From: Bergeyella zoohelcum
GTDB lineage: Bacteria; Bacteroidota; Bacteroidia; Flavobacteriales; Weeksellaceae
Assembly (NCBI GenBank): GCA_030523905.1
Contig: JAUNHO010000010.1
Coordinates: forward strand, 1-13,343
Reading direction: 5' to 3'
DNA: 13,343 bases
Part shown: positions 6,944 through 13,343 of the stretch, in pieces
Position numbering within the stretch: the first letter of the stretch is position 1
How the letters are laid out: the number at the start of each line of letters is the position of its first letter
Program-made: the position numbers and the translations under genes
The notes under the pieces: generated by a model
What the model saw: the letters and a program-made list of their open reading frames with translations, nothing else
Databases searched by the model: none
Told to the model about the DNA's origin: nothing

Positions 6944-8590
6944 ATGTTACCAAAAATAAACCCTACCGATACCCAAGCGTGGTACGAATTAGAACAGCAT
7001 TTTGTAGAAAATGATTTTGATTTACGCTCATTGTTTCAAAATAATCCCAACCGATTTCAAGATTTTTCCGTAGAGAGAGAGAATTTTATTTTTGATTATT
7101 CCAAAAACCTCATCACGGCAGAAACCAAATCTTTACTTATAAAACTCGCCGAAGAATGTCAATTAAAATCGGCAATTTCGGCAATGTTCTGCGGTGAAAA
7201 AATCAACGAAACGGAAAACAGAGCCGTGCTACATACCGCATTGAGAGACTTTTCGGATAGGGAAATCATCGTAGATGGCGAGAATATAAAACCAGCCATT
7301 AGACGAGTTTTAGACCAAATGAAACGCTTCTCCGAGAGGGTAATTTCGGGCCAACACAAAGGTTTTTCGGGCAAAGAAATTACCGATGTGGTTAATATCG
7401 GCATCGGTGGGTCAGACCTTGGACCTGTGATGGTCGTTTCAGCTTTGAAACATTTCAAAACCCGCCTTAATGTGCATTTTGTCTCCAATGTAGATGGCAA
7501 TCATTTAGCGGAAACGCTTAAAAATCTTAACCCAGAGACTACGCTATTCATCGTGGCTTCCAAGACTTTCACTACACAAGAAACAATGACCAATGCCCTT
7601 TCTGCAAAGGATTGGTTTATCCGAAATGGTGGCAATGAAACCGATGTAGCGAAACATTTCGTGGCACTTTCTACCAATATAGAAGCGGTGAAAAATTTTG
7701 GCATCGCAGAGGAAAACATTTTTGAATTTTGGGACTGGGTAGGCGGTCGATATTCGCTTTGGTCTGCCATTGGTCTGAGCATCGTTTTGGCCGTTGGTTA
7801 TGACCACTTTGAGGCACTTTTACAAGGTGCTTTTGACACGGATAAACATTTCCAAACCGCTGAATTAGATAAAAATATCCCTGTACTAATGGGGCTTTTG
7901 GGCGTTTGGTATCGCAATTTCTGTGGGGCTTCGTCTTACGCCATTTTGCCTTATTCGCAGTATCTAGACCGCTTTGCGGCATATCTTCAACAGGGCGATA
8001 TGGAAAGTAATGGCAAATGCACCGACCGAAATGGCAACTTCGTGGAACACGAAACTGGGGCGATTATATGGGGCGAACCAGGGACGAATGGGCAACACGC
8101 CTTTTATCAACTGATACACCAAGGCACGGAACTCATTCCATCGGATTTTATTGCTTATGTGAAATCTTGCAATGCCGTTGCCGACCACCAAGAGAAGCTT
8201 TTGGCGAATTTCTTTGCACAAACCGAAGCTCTTGCTTTTGGGAAAACCGAAGAAGAAGTTTTGGAAGAGCTACAAAATGCAGGGAAAACCGATGCCGAAA
8301 TCCAAAAACTACTGAATTACAAAGTCTTTTTTGGCAATACGCCTACTAATTCGCTTTTGTTTAGGGAGCTTACACCTTTTTCATTGGGGCAACTGATTGC
8401 CTTGTATGAACACAAAATCTTTGTGCAAGGCGTAATTTGGAATATCTTTTCCTTTGACCAATTTGGCGTGGAACTGGGCAAAGTTTTGGCAAATAAAATC
8501 TTACCAGAACTTAATTCTAGCGAACCCATTACCTCCCACGACAGCTCTACCAACGGACTGATAAACTATTTTAAGAGTCATAAAGTATAA
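6944..8590 (+). CDS. pgi: Glucose-6-phosphate isomerase
   Basis: 548 residues, the usual length for the large PGI form. It converts glucose 6-phosphate and fructose 6-phosphate in glycolysis and gluconeogenesis in the cytoplasm. Visible landmarks are the phosphate-binding NIGIGGSDLGP (151-161) and SKTFTTQET (206-214), PGI signature 1 DWVGGRYSLWSAIG (264-277, with Arg269), the catalytic-base region ESNGK (Glu354), His385 in GQHAFYQL, and signature 2 with FDQFGVELGK ending in Lys513. These match the Glu/His/Lys set of the family. A TTG further upstream (6872) would add 24 residues, but that stretch overlaps the promoter, so the ATG at 6944 is preferred. folD follows after 27 bases with no terminator. 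Confidence 0.97.
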   Translation: MLPKINPTDTQAWYELEQHFVENDFDLRSLFQNNPNRFQDFSVERENFIFDYSKNLITAETKSLLIKLAEECQLKSAISAMFCGEKINETENRAVLHTALRDFSDREIIVDGENIKPAIRRVLDQMKRFSERVISGQHKGFSGKEITDVVNIGIGGSDLGPVMVVSALKHFKTRLNVHFVSNVDGNHLAETLKNLNPETTLFIVASKTFTTQETMTNALSAKDWFIRNGGNETDVAKHFVALSTNIEAVKNFGIAEENIFEFWDWVGGRYSLWSAIGLSIVLAVGYDHFEALLQGAFDTDKHFQTAELDKNIPVLMGLLGVWYRNFCGASSYAILPYSQYLDRFAAYLQQGDMESNGKCTDRNGNFVEHETGAIIWGEPGTNGQHAFYQLIHQGTELIPSDFIAYVKSCNAVADHQEKLLANFFAQTEALAFGKTEEEVLEELQNAGKTDAEIQKLLNYKVFFGNTPTNSLLFRELTPFSLGQLIALYEHKIFVQGVIWNIFSFDQFGVELGKVLANKILPELNSSEPITSHDSSTNGLINYFKSHKV

Positions 8591-8617
8591 AATTAAATAT
8601 AATAAAAACTAAACATA

Positions 8618-9487
8618 ATGGCACAAATTTTAGACGGATTAAAAACATCCAAGGCAATCAAACAAGAAATAAAGCAAGAGGTAGAGAAAATCGTGGCGAG
8701 TGGCAAGAGACCTCCGCATCTAGTAGCGATACTCGTAGGAGAGAATGGTGCGAGTAAAGCCTATGTCAATTCCAAAGTGAAGGATTGTGCAGAGGTGGGC
8801 TTCGGCTCTTCGCTCATCAAATTCCAAAGCGATATTTCCGAGCAGGAACTTTTGGACAAAATCTCGGAACTCAACCAAAATCCAGAGGTAGATGGCTTCA
8901 TCGTTCAGCTTCCTTTACCAAAAGGTTTTGACCAAGAAAAAATCATTATGGCGATAGACCCAAGCAAAGATGTAGATGGTTTTCACCCAGAGAATTTTGG
9001 GAAATTAGCTTTGGAGATGGACGCATTTTTACCTGCTACGCCGTTTGGTATTATGGAACTTTTGAAGCGATATAAAATTGAAACCCAAGGGAAAAACTGC
9101 GTGGTGATTGGTAGAAGTCGCATCGTGGGTCGCCCAATGAGTATCCTGATGAGCAGTAAAGGAGCAGATGCTACGGTAAGCCTCGTCCATAGTCGCACCC
9201 CTGATATTGCAGAATATACTCGCAAGGCGGATATTGTCATCGTGGCGTTGGGTGTTCCTAATTTCCTCAAAGGCGATATGATAAAAGAAGGAGCGGTGAT
9301 TGTAGATGTGGGCATCACGCGTGTAGATGACGATAGTGAAAAGGGCTACCACCTTGCAGGAGATGCGGAATATAGCAGTTGCGAACCAAAGGCGAGTTGG
9401 ATTACTCCTGTGCCTGGTGGCGTAGGTCCAATGACCAGAGCAATGCTGATGAAAAACACACTTTTGGCCTATACGAATAGGCATTAA
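8618..9487 (+). CDS. folD: Bifunctional methylenetetrahydrofolate dehydrogenase/cyclohydrolase
   Basis: 289 residues. FolD interconverts 5,10-methylene-, 5,10-methenyl- and 10-formyl-tetrahydrofolate using NADP in the cytoplasm, feeding purine and formyl-Met synthesis. Conserved parts are YVNSK (Tyr49 and the catalytic Lys53), VQLPLP with Gln97 (96-101), PSKDVDGFHPENFG (115-128, Asp120), LPATPFG (138-144), the nucleotide-binding VVIGRSRIVGRPMS (162-175), HSRT (191-194), VDVGITR (229-235) and PVPGGVGPMTRAMLMKNT (264-281). All active-site residues are in place. The gene lies 27 bases after pgi and 12 bases before queE, with no promoter box or terminator seen in either gap, so cotranscription is likely. 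Confidence 0.97.
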   Translation: MAQILDGLKTSKAIKQEIKQEVEKIVASGKRPPHLVAILVGENGASKAYVNSKVKDCAEVGFGSSLIKFQSDISEQELLDKISELNQNPEVDGFIVQLPLPKGFDQEKIIMAIDPSKDVDGFHPENFGKLALEMDAFLPATPFGIMELLKRYKIETQGKNCVVIGRSRIVGRPMSILMSSKGADATVSLVHSRTPDIAEYTRKADIVIVALGVPNFLKGDMIKEGAVIVDVGITRVDDDSEKGYHLAGDAEYSSCEPKASWITPVPGGVGPMTRAMLMKNTLLAYTNRH

Positions 9488-9499
9488 ACATTGATTTAG

Positions 9500-10132
9500 A
9501 TGACGAAACAAGAAGAGGATATTTTACTAAAAGAAGGAAAAATGCTCCCCGTGATGGAGCATTTTTATACCATACAAGGCGAGGGAGCTCATACGGGCAA
9601 GGCGGCGTATTTCATCAGGCTGGGAGGCTGTGATGTGGGTTGCCATTGGTGTGATGTGAAGGAAAGCTGGAACCCTAATCTTCACCCTTTGATGAATACC
9701 ATAGAGATAGCCGAAACAGCCGCAAAATACTGCAAAACAATAGTTTTGACAGGTGGCGAACCGCTGATGTGGAATTTGGAAATTCTTACCCAACGCCTAA
9801 AAGAACTAGGTTGCCAAATCCATATAGAAACCTCTGGGGCGTACCCTATGAGTGGGCAACTGGACTGGATAACCCTTTCGCCAAAGAAAACGGGACTTCC
9901 GAAGGAGGAAATCTACCAAAAAGCCCACGAACTGAAAGTGATAATTTTCAACAATCACGATTTTAAGTTTGCGGAAGAACAGGCGGCGAAAGTCTCACCG
10001 AATTGCAAATTGTATCTACAATCTGAATGGAGCAAAAGAGATGAAATGTACCCTAAAATCACAGATTTTATACTAGAAAATCCCAAGTGGCAGGCCTCTG
10101 TACAGACACATAAATACCTCAATATCCCCTAA
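9500..10132 (+). CDS. queE: 7-carboxy-7-deazaguanine synthase (radical SAM)
   Basis: 210 residues. QueE rearranges 6-carboxy-5,6,7,8-tetrahydropterin into 7-carboxy-7-deazaguanine, a step in making preQ0 and queuosine for tRNA. It shows the substrate-loop motif YTIQGEG (23-29), the radical-SAM cluster motif CDVGCHWC (Cys44, Cys48, Cys51; CxxxCxxC), GGEP (85-88) for SAM binding, ETSG (110-113) and a C-terminal QTHKYLNIP. Cys44-x3-Cys48-x2-Cys51 is the standard spacing. An alternative start at Met15 (9542) has a better AAGGA-like ribosome site, so the first 14 residues are less certain. No other queuosine genes (queC, queD, queF) lie in the window. The next gene starts 6 bases later. Confidence 0.94.
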   Translation: MTKQEEDILLKEGKMLPVMEHFYTIQGEGAHTGKAAYFIRLGGCDVGCHWCDVKESWNPNLHPLMNTIEIAETAAKYCKTIVLTGGEPLMWNLEILTQRLKELGCQIHIETSGAYPMSGQLDWITLSPKKTGLPKEEIYQKAHELKVIIFNNHDFKFAEEQAAKVSPNCKLYLQSEWSKRDEMYPKITDFILENPKWQASVQTHKYLNIP

Positions 10133-10138
10133 CGAACA

Positions 10139-11506
10139 ATGCAAAAACTACGATATTCTAAATACTTCAAAACCATTTTTATCCTTTTAGATATAGTGGT
10201 TTTTGCCCTTGTTTTTTTATTCTTTTCTTGGCAAAGCAAAGACCAAACATTCCGTGATTTGGATATAGAGAAAAATGCCGTGGCACTCTTGCTTTTTGGT
10301 GTTTTTTGGGTGCTACTCAGCGGTAAAACTCGGCTGTACTCCGTTAGTAGAAATCTCACTTATACCAAGTATTTAGAGCGATTTTTAGAACATCTTTTAT
10401 GGTTTATTTTAGGGATTTTATTGGTTTCTAAAATCACCAATTTGGAGTTCATCAGAACGGAACGCTTTCGGATTTCGTTGTCACTTTTTTGGCTTTTATT
10501 CATCATAAAATCGGCTATTTTTTTTCTATTAAAATACATTCGTTACAAAGGTTGGAATCACCGAAATATAATGTTTCTCTATGAAAATTCGTCCTCAAAA
10601 ATTCTCCGAAATACGATAGAGTCAAGGCGAGATTATGGCTATAAAATCATAGAATATCCGCATAAAAAAATTGATTTTAACGAGCTCAAAAAGTTTTGGC
10701 ACTCGGAAGGAATTTACGCTATTTTCATTCCAGAAGGAGCAAGCTGGGAGTATGATATGCAGTGTAAAATACAGGAAGAGGCCGCAAAAGAAAAGATAAA
10801 AGTCTATCTCATTCCCAATATTATCCGTAGCGGATTTTTCTCCTACGACTGGGGCTACATAGAGTCTCAACCTGTGCTTACGCCTACCAAATTCCCATTG
10901 GAGCAGATTGGCAACTCATTGGTAAAACGCATTTTTGATGTCCTTTTCTCACTCATTTTCCTTTTATTCATAGGTATTTGGCTATTTCCTATTTTGGCCT
11001 TATTGGTAAAATTAGACAGCCGTGGCCCAGTATTTTTCGTTCAAAAAAGATTCGGATATAGGGATAGAATCTTTGGTTGCATCAAATTCCGAACGATGAA
11101 AGTAAATGCAGAATCTTCCCAAAGAACTACGCTGAAAAATGATGAAAGGATAACGCCTTTGGGGAAATTTTTACGAAAAACCAGCCTTGATGAAACCCCA
11201 CAATTCATCAATGTTTTGCTCGGTGATATGTCCGTTATTGGGCCTCGCCCCCATATGCTTTCGGTAGATGAGCATTATAAACCCAAAATCAACCGATACG
11301 CCATACGGAATATGGTAAAACCTGGCATCACTGGATTGGCACAGGTGAATGGGTTGCGTGGCGATAAAGAAAATATGGACATACAGATGAAAAAACGCAT
11401 CTTGGCGGATACTTTTTACATCAAAAACTGGAGCCTAAGCCTAGATTTTGTGATTATCCTCAAAACCCTTCTCCTACTCGTAAAAGGAGACAAAAACGCT
11501 ATTTAG
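10139..11506 (+). CDS. Polyprenyl-phosphate sugar phosphotransferase (WbaP/WcaJ-like, initiates surface glycan)
   Basis: 455 residues. Four membrane helices lie at about 11-30, 47-61, 84-99 and 112-131, followed by a degenerate Rossmann-like cytoplasmic region (about 140-235). The C-terminal bacterial sugar transferase domain (about 260-455) begins with KRIFDV and a membrane-dipping helix (about 266-290), then SRGPVFFVQKRFG (294-306), KFRTM (316-320), the catalytic Asp351-Glu352 in KTSLDETPQFINVL, and GDMSVIGPRPHM (362-373). Family enzymes move a sugar-1-phosphate from a nucleotide sugar to undecaprenyl phosphate at the inner membrane, the first step of O-antigen, capsule or exopolysaccharide synthesis. 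The sugar cannot be told from sequence. No glycosyltransferase, flippase or polymerase gene is nearby, so it appears detached from its pathway cluster. It starts 6 bases after queE. Confidence 0.93.
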   Translation: MQKLRYSKYFKTIFILLDIVVFALVFLFFSWQSKDQTFRDLDIEKNAVALLLFGVFWVLLSGKTRLYSVSRNLTYTKYLERFLEHLLWFILGILLVSKITNLEFIRTERFRISLSLFWLLFIIKSAIFFLLKYIRYKGWNHRNIMFLYENSSSKILRNTIESRRDYGYKIIEYPHKKIDFNELKKFWHSEGIYAIFIPEGASWEYDMQCKIQEEAAKEKIKVYLIPNIIRSGFFSYDWGYIESQPVLTPTKFPLEQIGNSLVKRIFDVLFSLIFLLFIGIWLFPILALLVKLDSRGPVFFVQKRFGYRDRIFGCIKFRTMKVNAESSQRTTLKNDERITPLGKFLRKTSLDETPQFINVLLGDMSVIGPRPHMLSVDEHYKPKINRYAIRNMVKPGITGLAQVNGLRGDKENMDIQMKKRILADTFYIKNWSLSLDFVIILKTLLLLVKGDKNAI

Positions 11507-11546
11507 AAACTGATTATCAATCAATATCACTCCAAATAATCCCACC

Positions 11547-11564
11547 ACAGAAACTCTGTTTTTT
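11547..11564 (+). terminator. Weak candidate terminator after the sugar transferase gene
   Basis: ACAGA-AAC-TCTGT forms a perfect but short 5-base stem with a 3-base loop, followed by T residues to 11564. It lies 41 bases after the stop codon and before the mlaE promoter candidate, so it may close the pgi-to-transferase run. Confidence 0.4.
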
Positions 11565-11584
11565 CTCATTAAATATAAAATCCT

Positions 11585-11592
11585 TAATTTCG
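11585..11592 (+). promoter_or_regulatory. Candidate -7 box for mlaEF, very close to the start codon
   Basis: TAATTTCG, one mismatch from TAnnTTTG, followed by CAGA and then directly by the mlaE ATG. The TTCGCAGA string is shared with the ppiD box. If used, transcription would begin at or next to the start codon, giving a leaderless mRNA. Confidence 0.4.
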
Positions 11593-11596
11593 CAGA

Positions 11597-12349
11597 ATGA
11601 TTAGAAAATTTTTGACGGCTATGGGAGAGTATTTTCTCCTAATGGGCAAAGCAATAAGATACCCACAGAAACTTTCCGTCTTTTGGAAAAATCTGATGAG
11701 GGAGGTCTATGATTTGGGCGTTAATTCCTTCGGATTAGTGGTCTTCATCTCTATGTTTGTGGGAGCAGTGGTAGCAATACAGATGTATAATAACTTTGCT
11801 ACGGCATCAATCCCAATTCCTAATACCTATGTGGGACACGCCACGAAAGTAGTACTGATACTAGAGTTCTCCCCTACTATTATTAGCCTTGTTCTAGCTG
11901 GGAAAGTAGGGTCTTACATCACTTCTAGTATTGGCTCTATGCGGGTTTCAGAGCAGATAGATGCCTTGGATATTATGGGGGTAAATTCTGCCAATTTTTT
12001 GATTTTACCGAAAATCATTGCCAGTGTAGTATTCAATCCGTTGCTGATTGCCCTTAGTATCGTGATGGGGATTTTGGGCGGATATATCGCTGGGGAAATG
12101 ACGGGTAACTGGACGAGTGCAGAGTATATCACTGGGCTACAAAACGAAATGCCTAACCTGTTCATTTACTACGCTTTTATCAAAACCATAGTTTTTGCAT
12201 TCATCATCTCTACCATATCTTCCTATTATGGCTATACGGTAAAGGGTGGCTCCCTAGAAGTTGGTAGAGCTAGTACGAAGGCAGTAGTATGGACGATGGT
12301 ATATATTATTATTTCAGAATTATTACTCACACAAATGATTTTAAGCTGA
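11597..12349 (+). CDS. mlaE: MlaE-type ABC transporter permease
   Basis: 250 residues, the normal MlaE/YrbE size. An amphipathic N-terminus (MIRKFLTAMGEYFLLMGKAI) leads into about five hydrophobic segments (about 43-62, 85-101, 138-160, 187-208 and 228-248). The family signature runs through EFSPTIISLVLAGKVGSYIT (90-109) and SMRVSEQIDALDIMGVN (114-130), and a conserved YYGYTVKGGSLEVGRASTKA lies at 210-229. In the family, two MlaE subunits form the inner-membrane core that binds an MlaD hexamer outside and MlaF inside, moving phospholipid to or from the periplasm. The TGA stop overlaps the mlaF ATG by one base (TGATG), so translation is probably coupled. The start is supported by similarity of the N-terminus to flavobacterial MlaE proteins as I recall them. 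Confidence 0.94.
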   Translation: MIRKFLTAMGEYFLLMGKAIRYPQKLSVFWKNLMREVYDLGVNSFGLVVFISMFVGAVVAIQMYNNFATASIPIPNTYVGHATKVVLILEFSPTIISLVLAGKVGSYITSSIGSMRVSEQIDALDIMGVNSANFLILPKIIASVVFNPLLIALSIVMGILGGYIAGEMTGNWTSAEYITGLQNEMPNLFIYYAFIKTIVFAFIISTISSYYGYTVKGGSLEVGRASTKAVVWTMVYIIISELLLTQMILS

Positions 12350-13140
12350 TGATTGAAGTAAAAGATTTAAAGAAAAGTTTCAACGGACAGGAGGTTTTGA
12401 AAGGCATCACAGCTACTTTTGAAAAGGGTAAAGTGAATCTCATCATAGGGCAAAGTGGCTCTGGGAAAACCGTTTTTATGAAGTCGCTTCTCAATGTACA
12501 CGAGCCTACTAGCGGCAGTATTCTTTTTGACGGAAGAGACATCACCAAGATGAACCGCACCGAAAAACAAGCCCTACGCTCGGAAATCGGTATGGTATTT
12601 CAGGGCAGTGCCTTATTTGACTCTCTCACGGTGGAAGAAAATATTTCTTTCCCTTTGGATATGTTTACCAATCTTTCGCAAAGTGAAAAAAAAGATAAAG
12701 TGGAAGAGGTAATGGCAAATGTACATCTGGACAATGCAGGAAAAAAATTCCCGTCCGAAATCTCTGGTGGAATGCAAAAGCGTGTGGCTATTGCCCGTGC
12801 CATTGTGAATAATCCTAAATATTTATTTTGCGATGAACCCAACTCTGGGCTAGACCCCTTCACTTCTAATGTCATTGATGATTTGATAATGGAAATCACC
12901 CAGAAATACAATACCACTACCATCATCAATACCCACGATATGAACTCCGTGATGACCATTGGTGAAAAAATAGTCTATCTAAAACACGGATTGCTGGAAT
13001 GGGAAGGAAACAAGGATAAAATCATCAAGGCACAAAATAAAAACCTAATAGATTTCGTTTATTCATCAGAATTATTCAAAGAATTGAGAGAATATCTCAT
13101 CTCTGAAAACAAAACAATAGATAATATTAATAGTATTTAA
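12349..13140 (+). CDS. mlaF: MlaF-type ABC transporter ATP-binding protein
   Basis: 263 residues. It is an ABC ATPase with Walker A GQSGSGKT (34-41), Q-loop VFQ (83-85), signature SGGMQKR (139-145), Walker B YLFCDE (158-163), D-loop SGLD (166-169) and H-loop His196. The SGGMQKRVAIARA and DEPNSGLDP forms are typical of the MlaF branch. It should drive phospholipid movement through MlaE in the cytoplasm. I start at the ATG at 12349, which overlaps the mlaE stop by one base. A start 20 codons earlier would run inside mlaE and add a segment absent from the family. The C-terminal 25 or so residues (ELFKELREYLISENKT and beyond) are charged and helical; in E. coli MlaF the C-terminal end contacts its partner MlaB, which is not present here. 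The next gene starts 3 bases later. Confidence 0.95.
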   Translation: MIEVKDLKKSFNGQEVLKGITATFEKGKVNLIIGQSGSGKTVFMKSLLNVHEPTSGSILFDGRDITKMNRTEKQALRSEIGMVFQGSALFDSLTVEENISFPLDMFTNLSQSEKKDKVEEVMANVHLDNAGKKFPSEISGGMQKRVAIARAIVNNPKYLFCDEPNSGLDPFTSNVIDDLIMEITQKYNTTTIINTHDMNSVMTIGEKIVYLKHGLLEWEGNKDKIIKAQNKNLIDFVYSSELFKELREYLISENKTIDNINSI

Positions 13141-13143
13141 GAA

Positions 13144-13343
13144 ATGAAAAAATTAATTTTCACAGCCTTATTAGGCTTCGCAGGTTTAGCCACTGCACAG
13201 GTAAGTTTCGCGGCTAAGGCACATCTTTTGGTTCCTACAAGCAAAGCCACTTGGACGAATTTTGTTAATTCCGCTACGGCTACCTATACCTCCAAAGGAG
13301 AAAATAGTGCGGGGTTCAATGTAGGGTTTTCCGCAAAGGTAGA
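13144..13343 (+). CDS. N-terminus of a secreted, probable outer-membrane beta-barrel protein, partial
   Basis: The 66 codons visible begin with a clear signal peptide, MKKLIFTALLGFAGLATAQ, with cleavage likely around the ATA-Q site. Next come alternating residues such as VSFAAKAHLLVP and, after a loop, SAGFNVGFSAKV, which look like the first two strands of a small beta-barrel with a polar hairpin loop between (about 32-57). The gene runs off the window edge. It begins 3 bases after the mlaF stop with no terminator, so it is very likely cotranscribed with mlaEF. The barrel call rests on strand pattern only; a periplasmic beta-rich protein is the alternative. The sequence is not recognisable as MlaA or MlaC from the part seen. 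Confidence 0.75.
   Translation, partial: MKKLIFTALLGFAGLATAQVSFAAKAHLLVPTSKATWTNFVNSATATYTSKGENSAGFNVGFSAKV

Noticed and set aside
9029..9511. Minus-strand ORF of 160 codons opposite folD
   Set aside because: Antisense to conserved FolD motifs; the His/Arg-rich product shows no domain.
12289..12348. Upstream start for mlaF inside mlaE
   Set aside because: It would add 20 residues not typical of MlaF, whereas the ATG overlapping the mlaE stop gives a standard N-terminus.

Overview
The window looks like a chromosomal segment from a member of the Bacteroidota, most likely a flavobacterium of the Chryseobacterium/Riemerella (Weeksellaceae) type. This is inferred from AT-rich DNA, poor Shine-Dalgarno sequences, several Bacteroidota-type -7 promoter boxes (TAnnTTTG) just upstream of genes, and the style of the proteins: a Lon with a long acidic N-terminal tail, a large PpiD-like foldase, and a CD225/DUF2752 gene pair. 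All complete genes appear intact. I see no mobile element, CRISPR array, tRNA or rRNA.

Left part (1-4069, all minus strand). Read in the direction of transcription there is a large membrane-anchored PpiD/SurA-like peptidyl-prolyl isomerase (1934-4069) ending in a clear intrinsic terminator. Next comes a small unit made of a CD225/dispanin membrane protein (1553-1822) and a DUF2752 membrane protein (1133-1552). Then mlaD (124-1071) is read from its own promoter and followed by the start of a probable Fe-S oxidoreductase that runs off the left edge.

Centre (4070-9487). A 324-base divergent intergenic region separates ppiD from lon (4394-6808) and carries a perfect 6-3-6 palindrome close to the lon start. 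lon ends in a strong terminator. A consensus promoter then starts a run of plus-strand genes: pgi, folD, queE and a polyprenyl-phosphate sugar phosphotransferase. These serve central carbon metabolism, one-carbon metabolism, 7-deazaguanine (queuosine) synthesis and surface glycan initiation.

Right part (11507-13343). After a weak terminator, mlaE and mlaF overlap by one base. Three bases later the N-terminus of a secreted, probably beta-barrel outer-membrane protein begins and runs off the right edge. The permease and ATPase of an Mla-type phospholipid transporter are therefore about 10.5 kb from the substrate-binding MlaD and on the opposite strand. No mlaA, mlaB or mlaC is visible in the window.

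The overall theme is envelope upkeep (Mla transport, PpiD folding, Lon proteolysis, glycan initiation) mixed with housekeeping metabolism. The least understood items are the CD225-DUF2752 pair, the unknown outer-membrane protein attached to mlaEF, and the Fe-S protein attached to mlaD.
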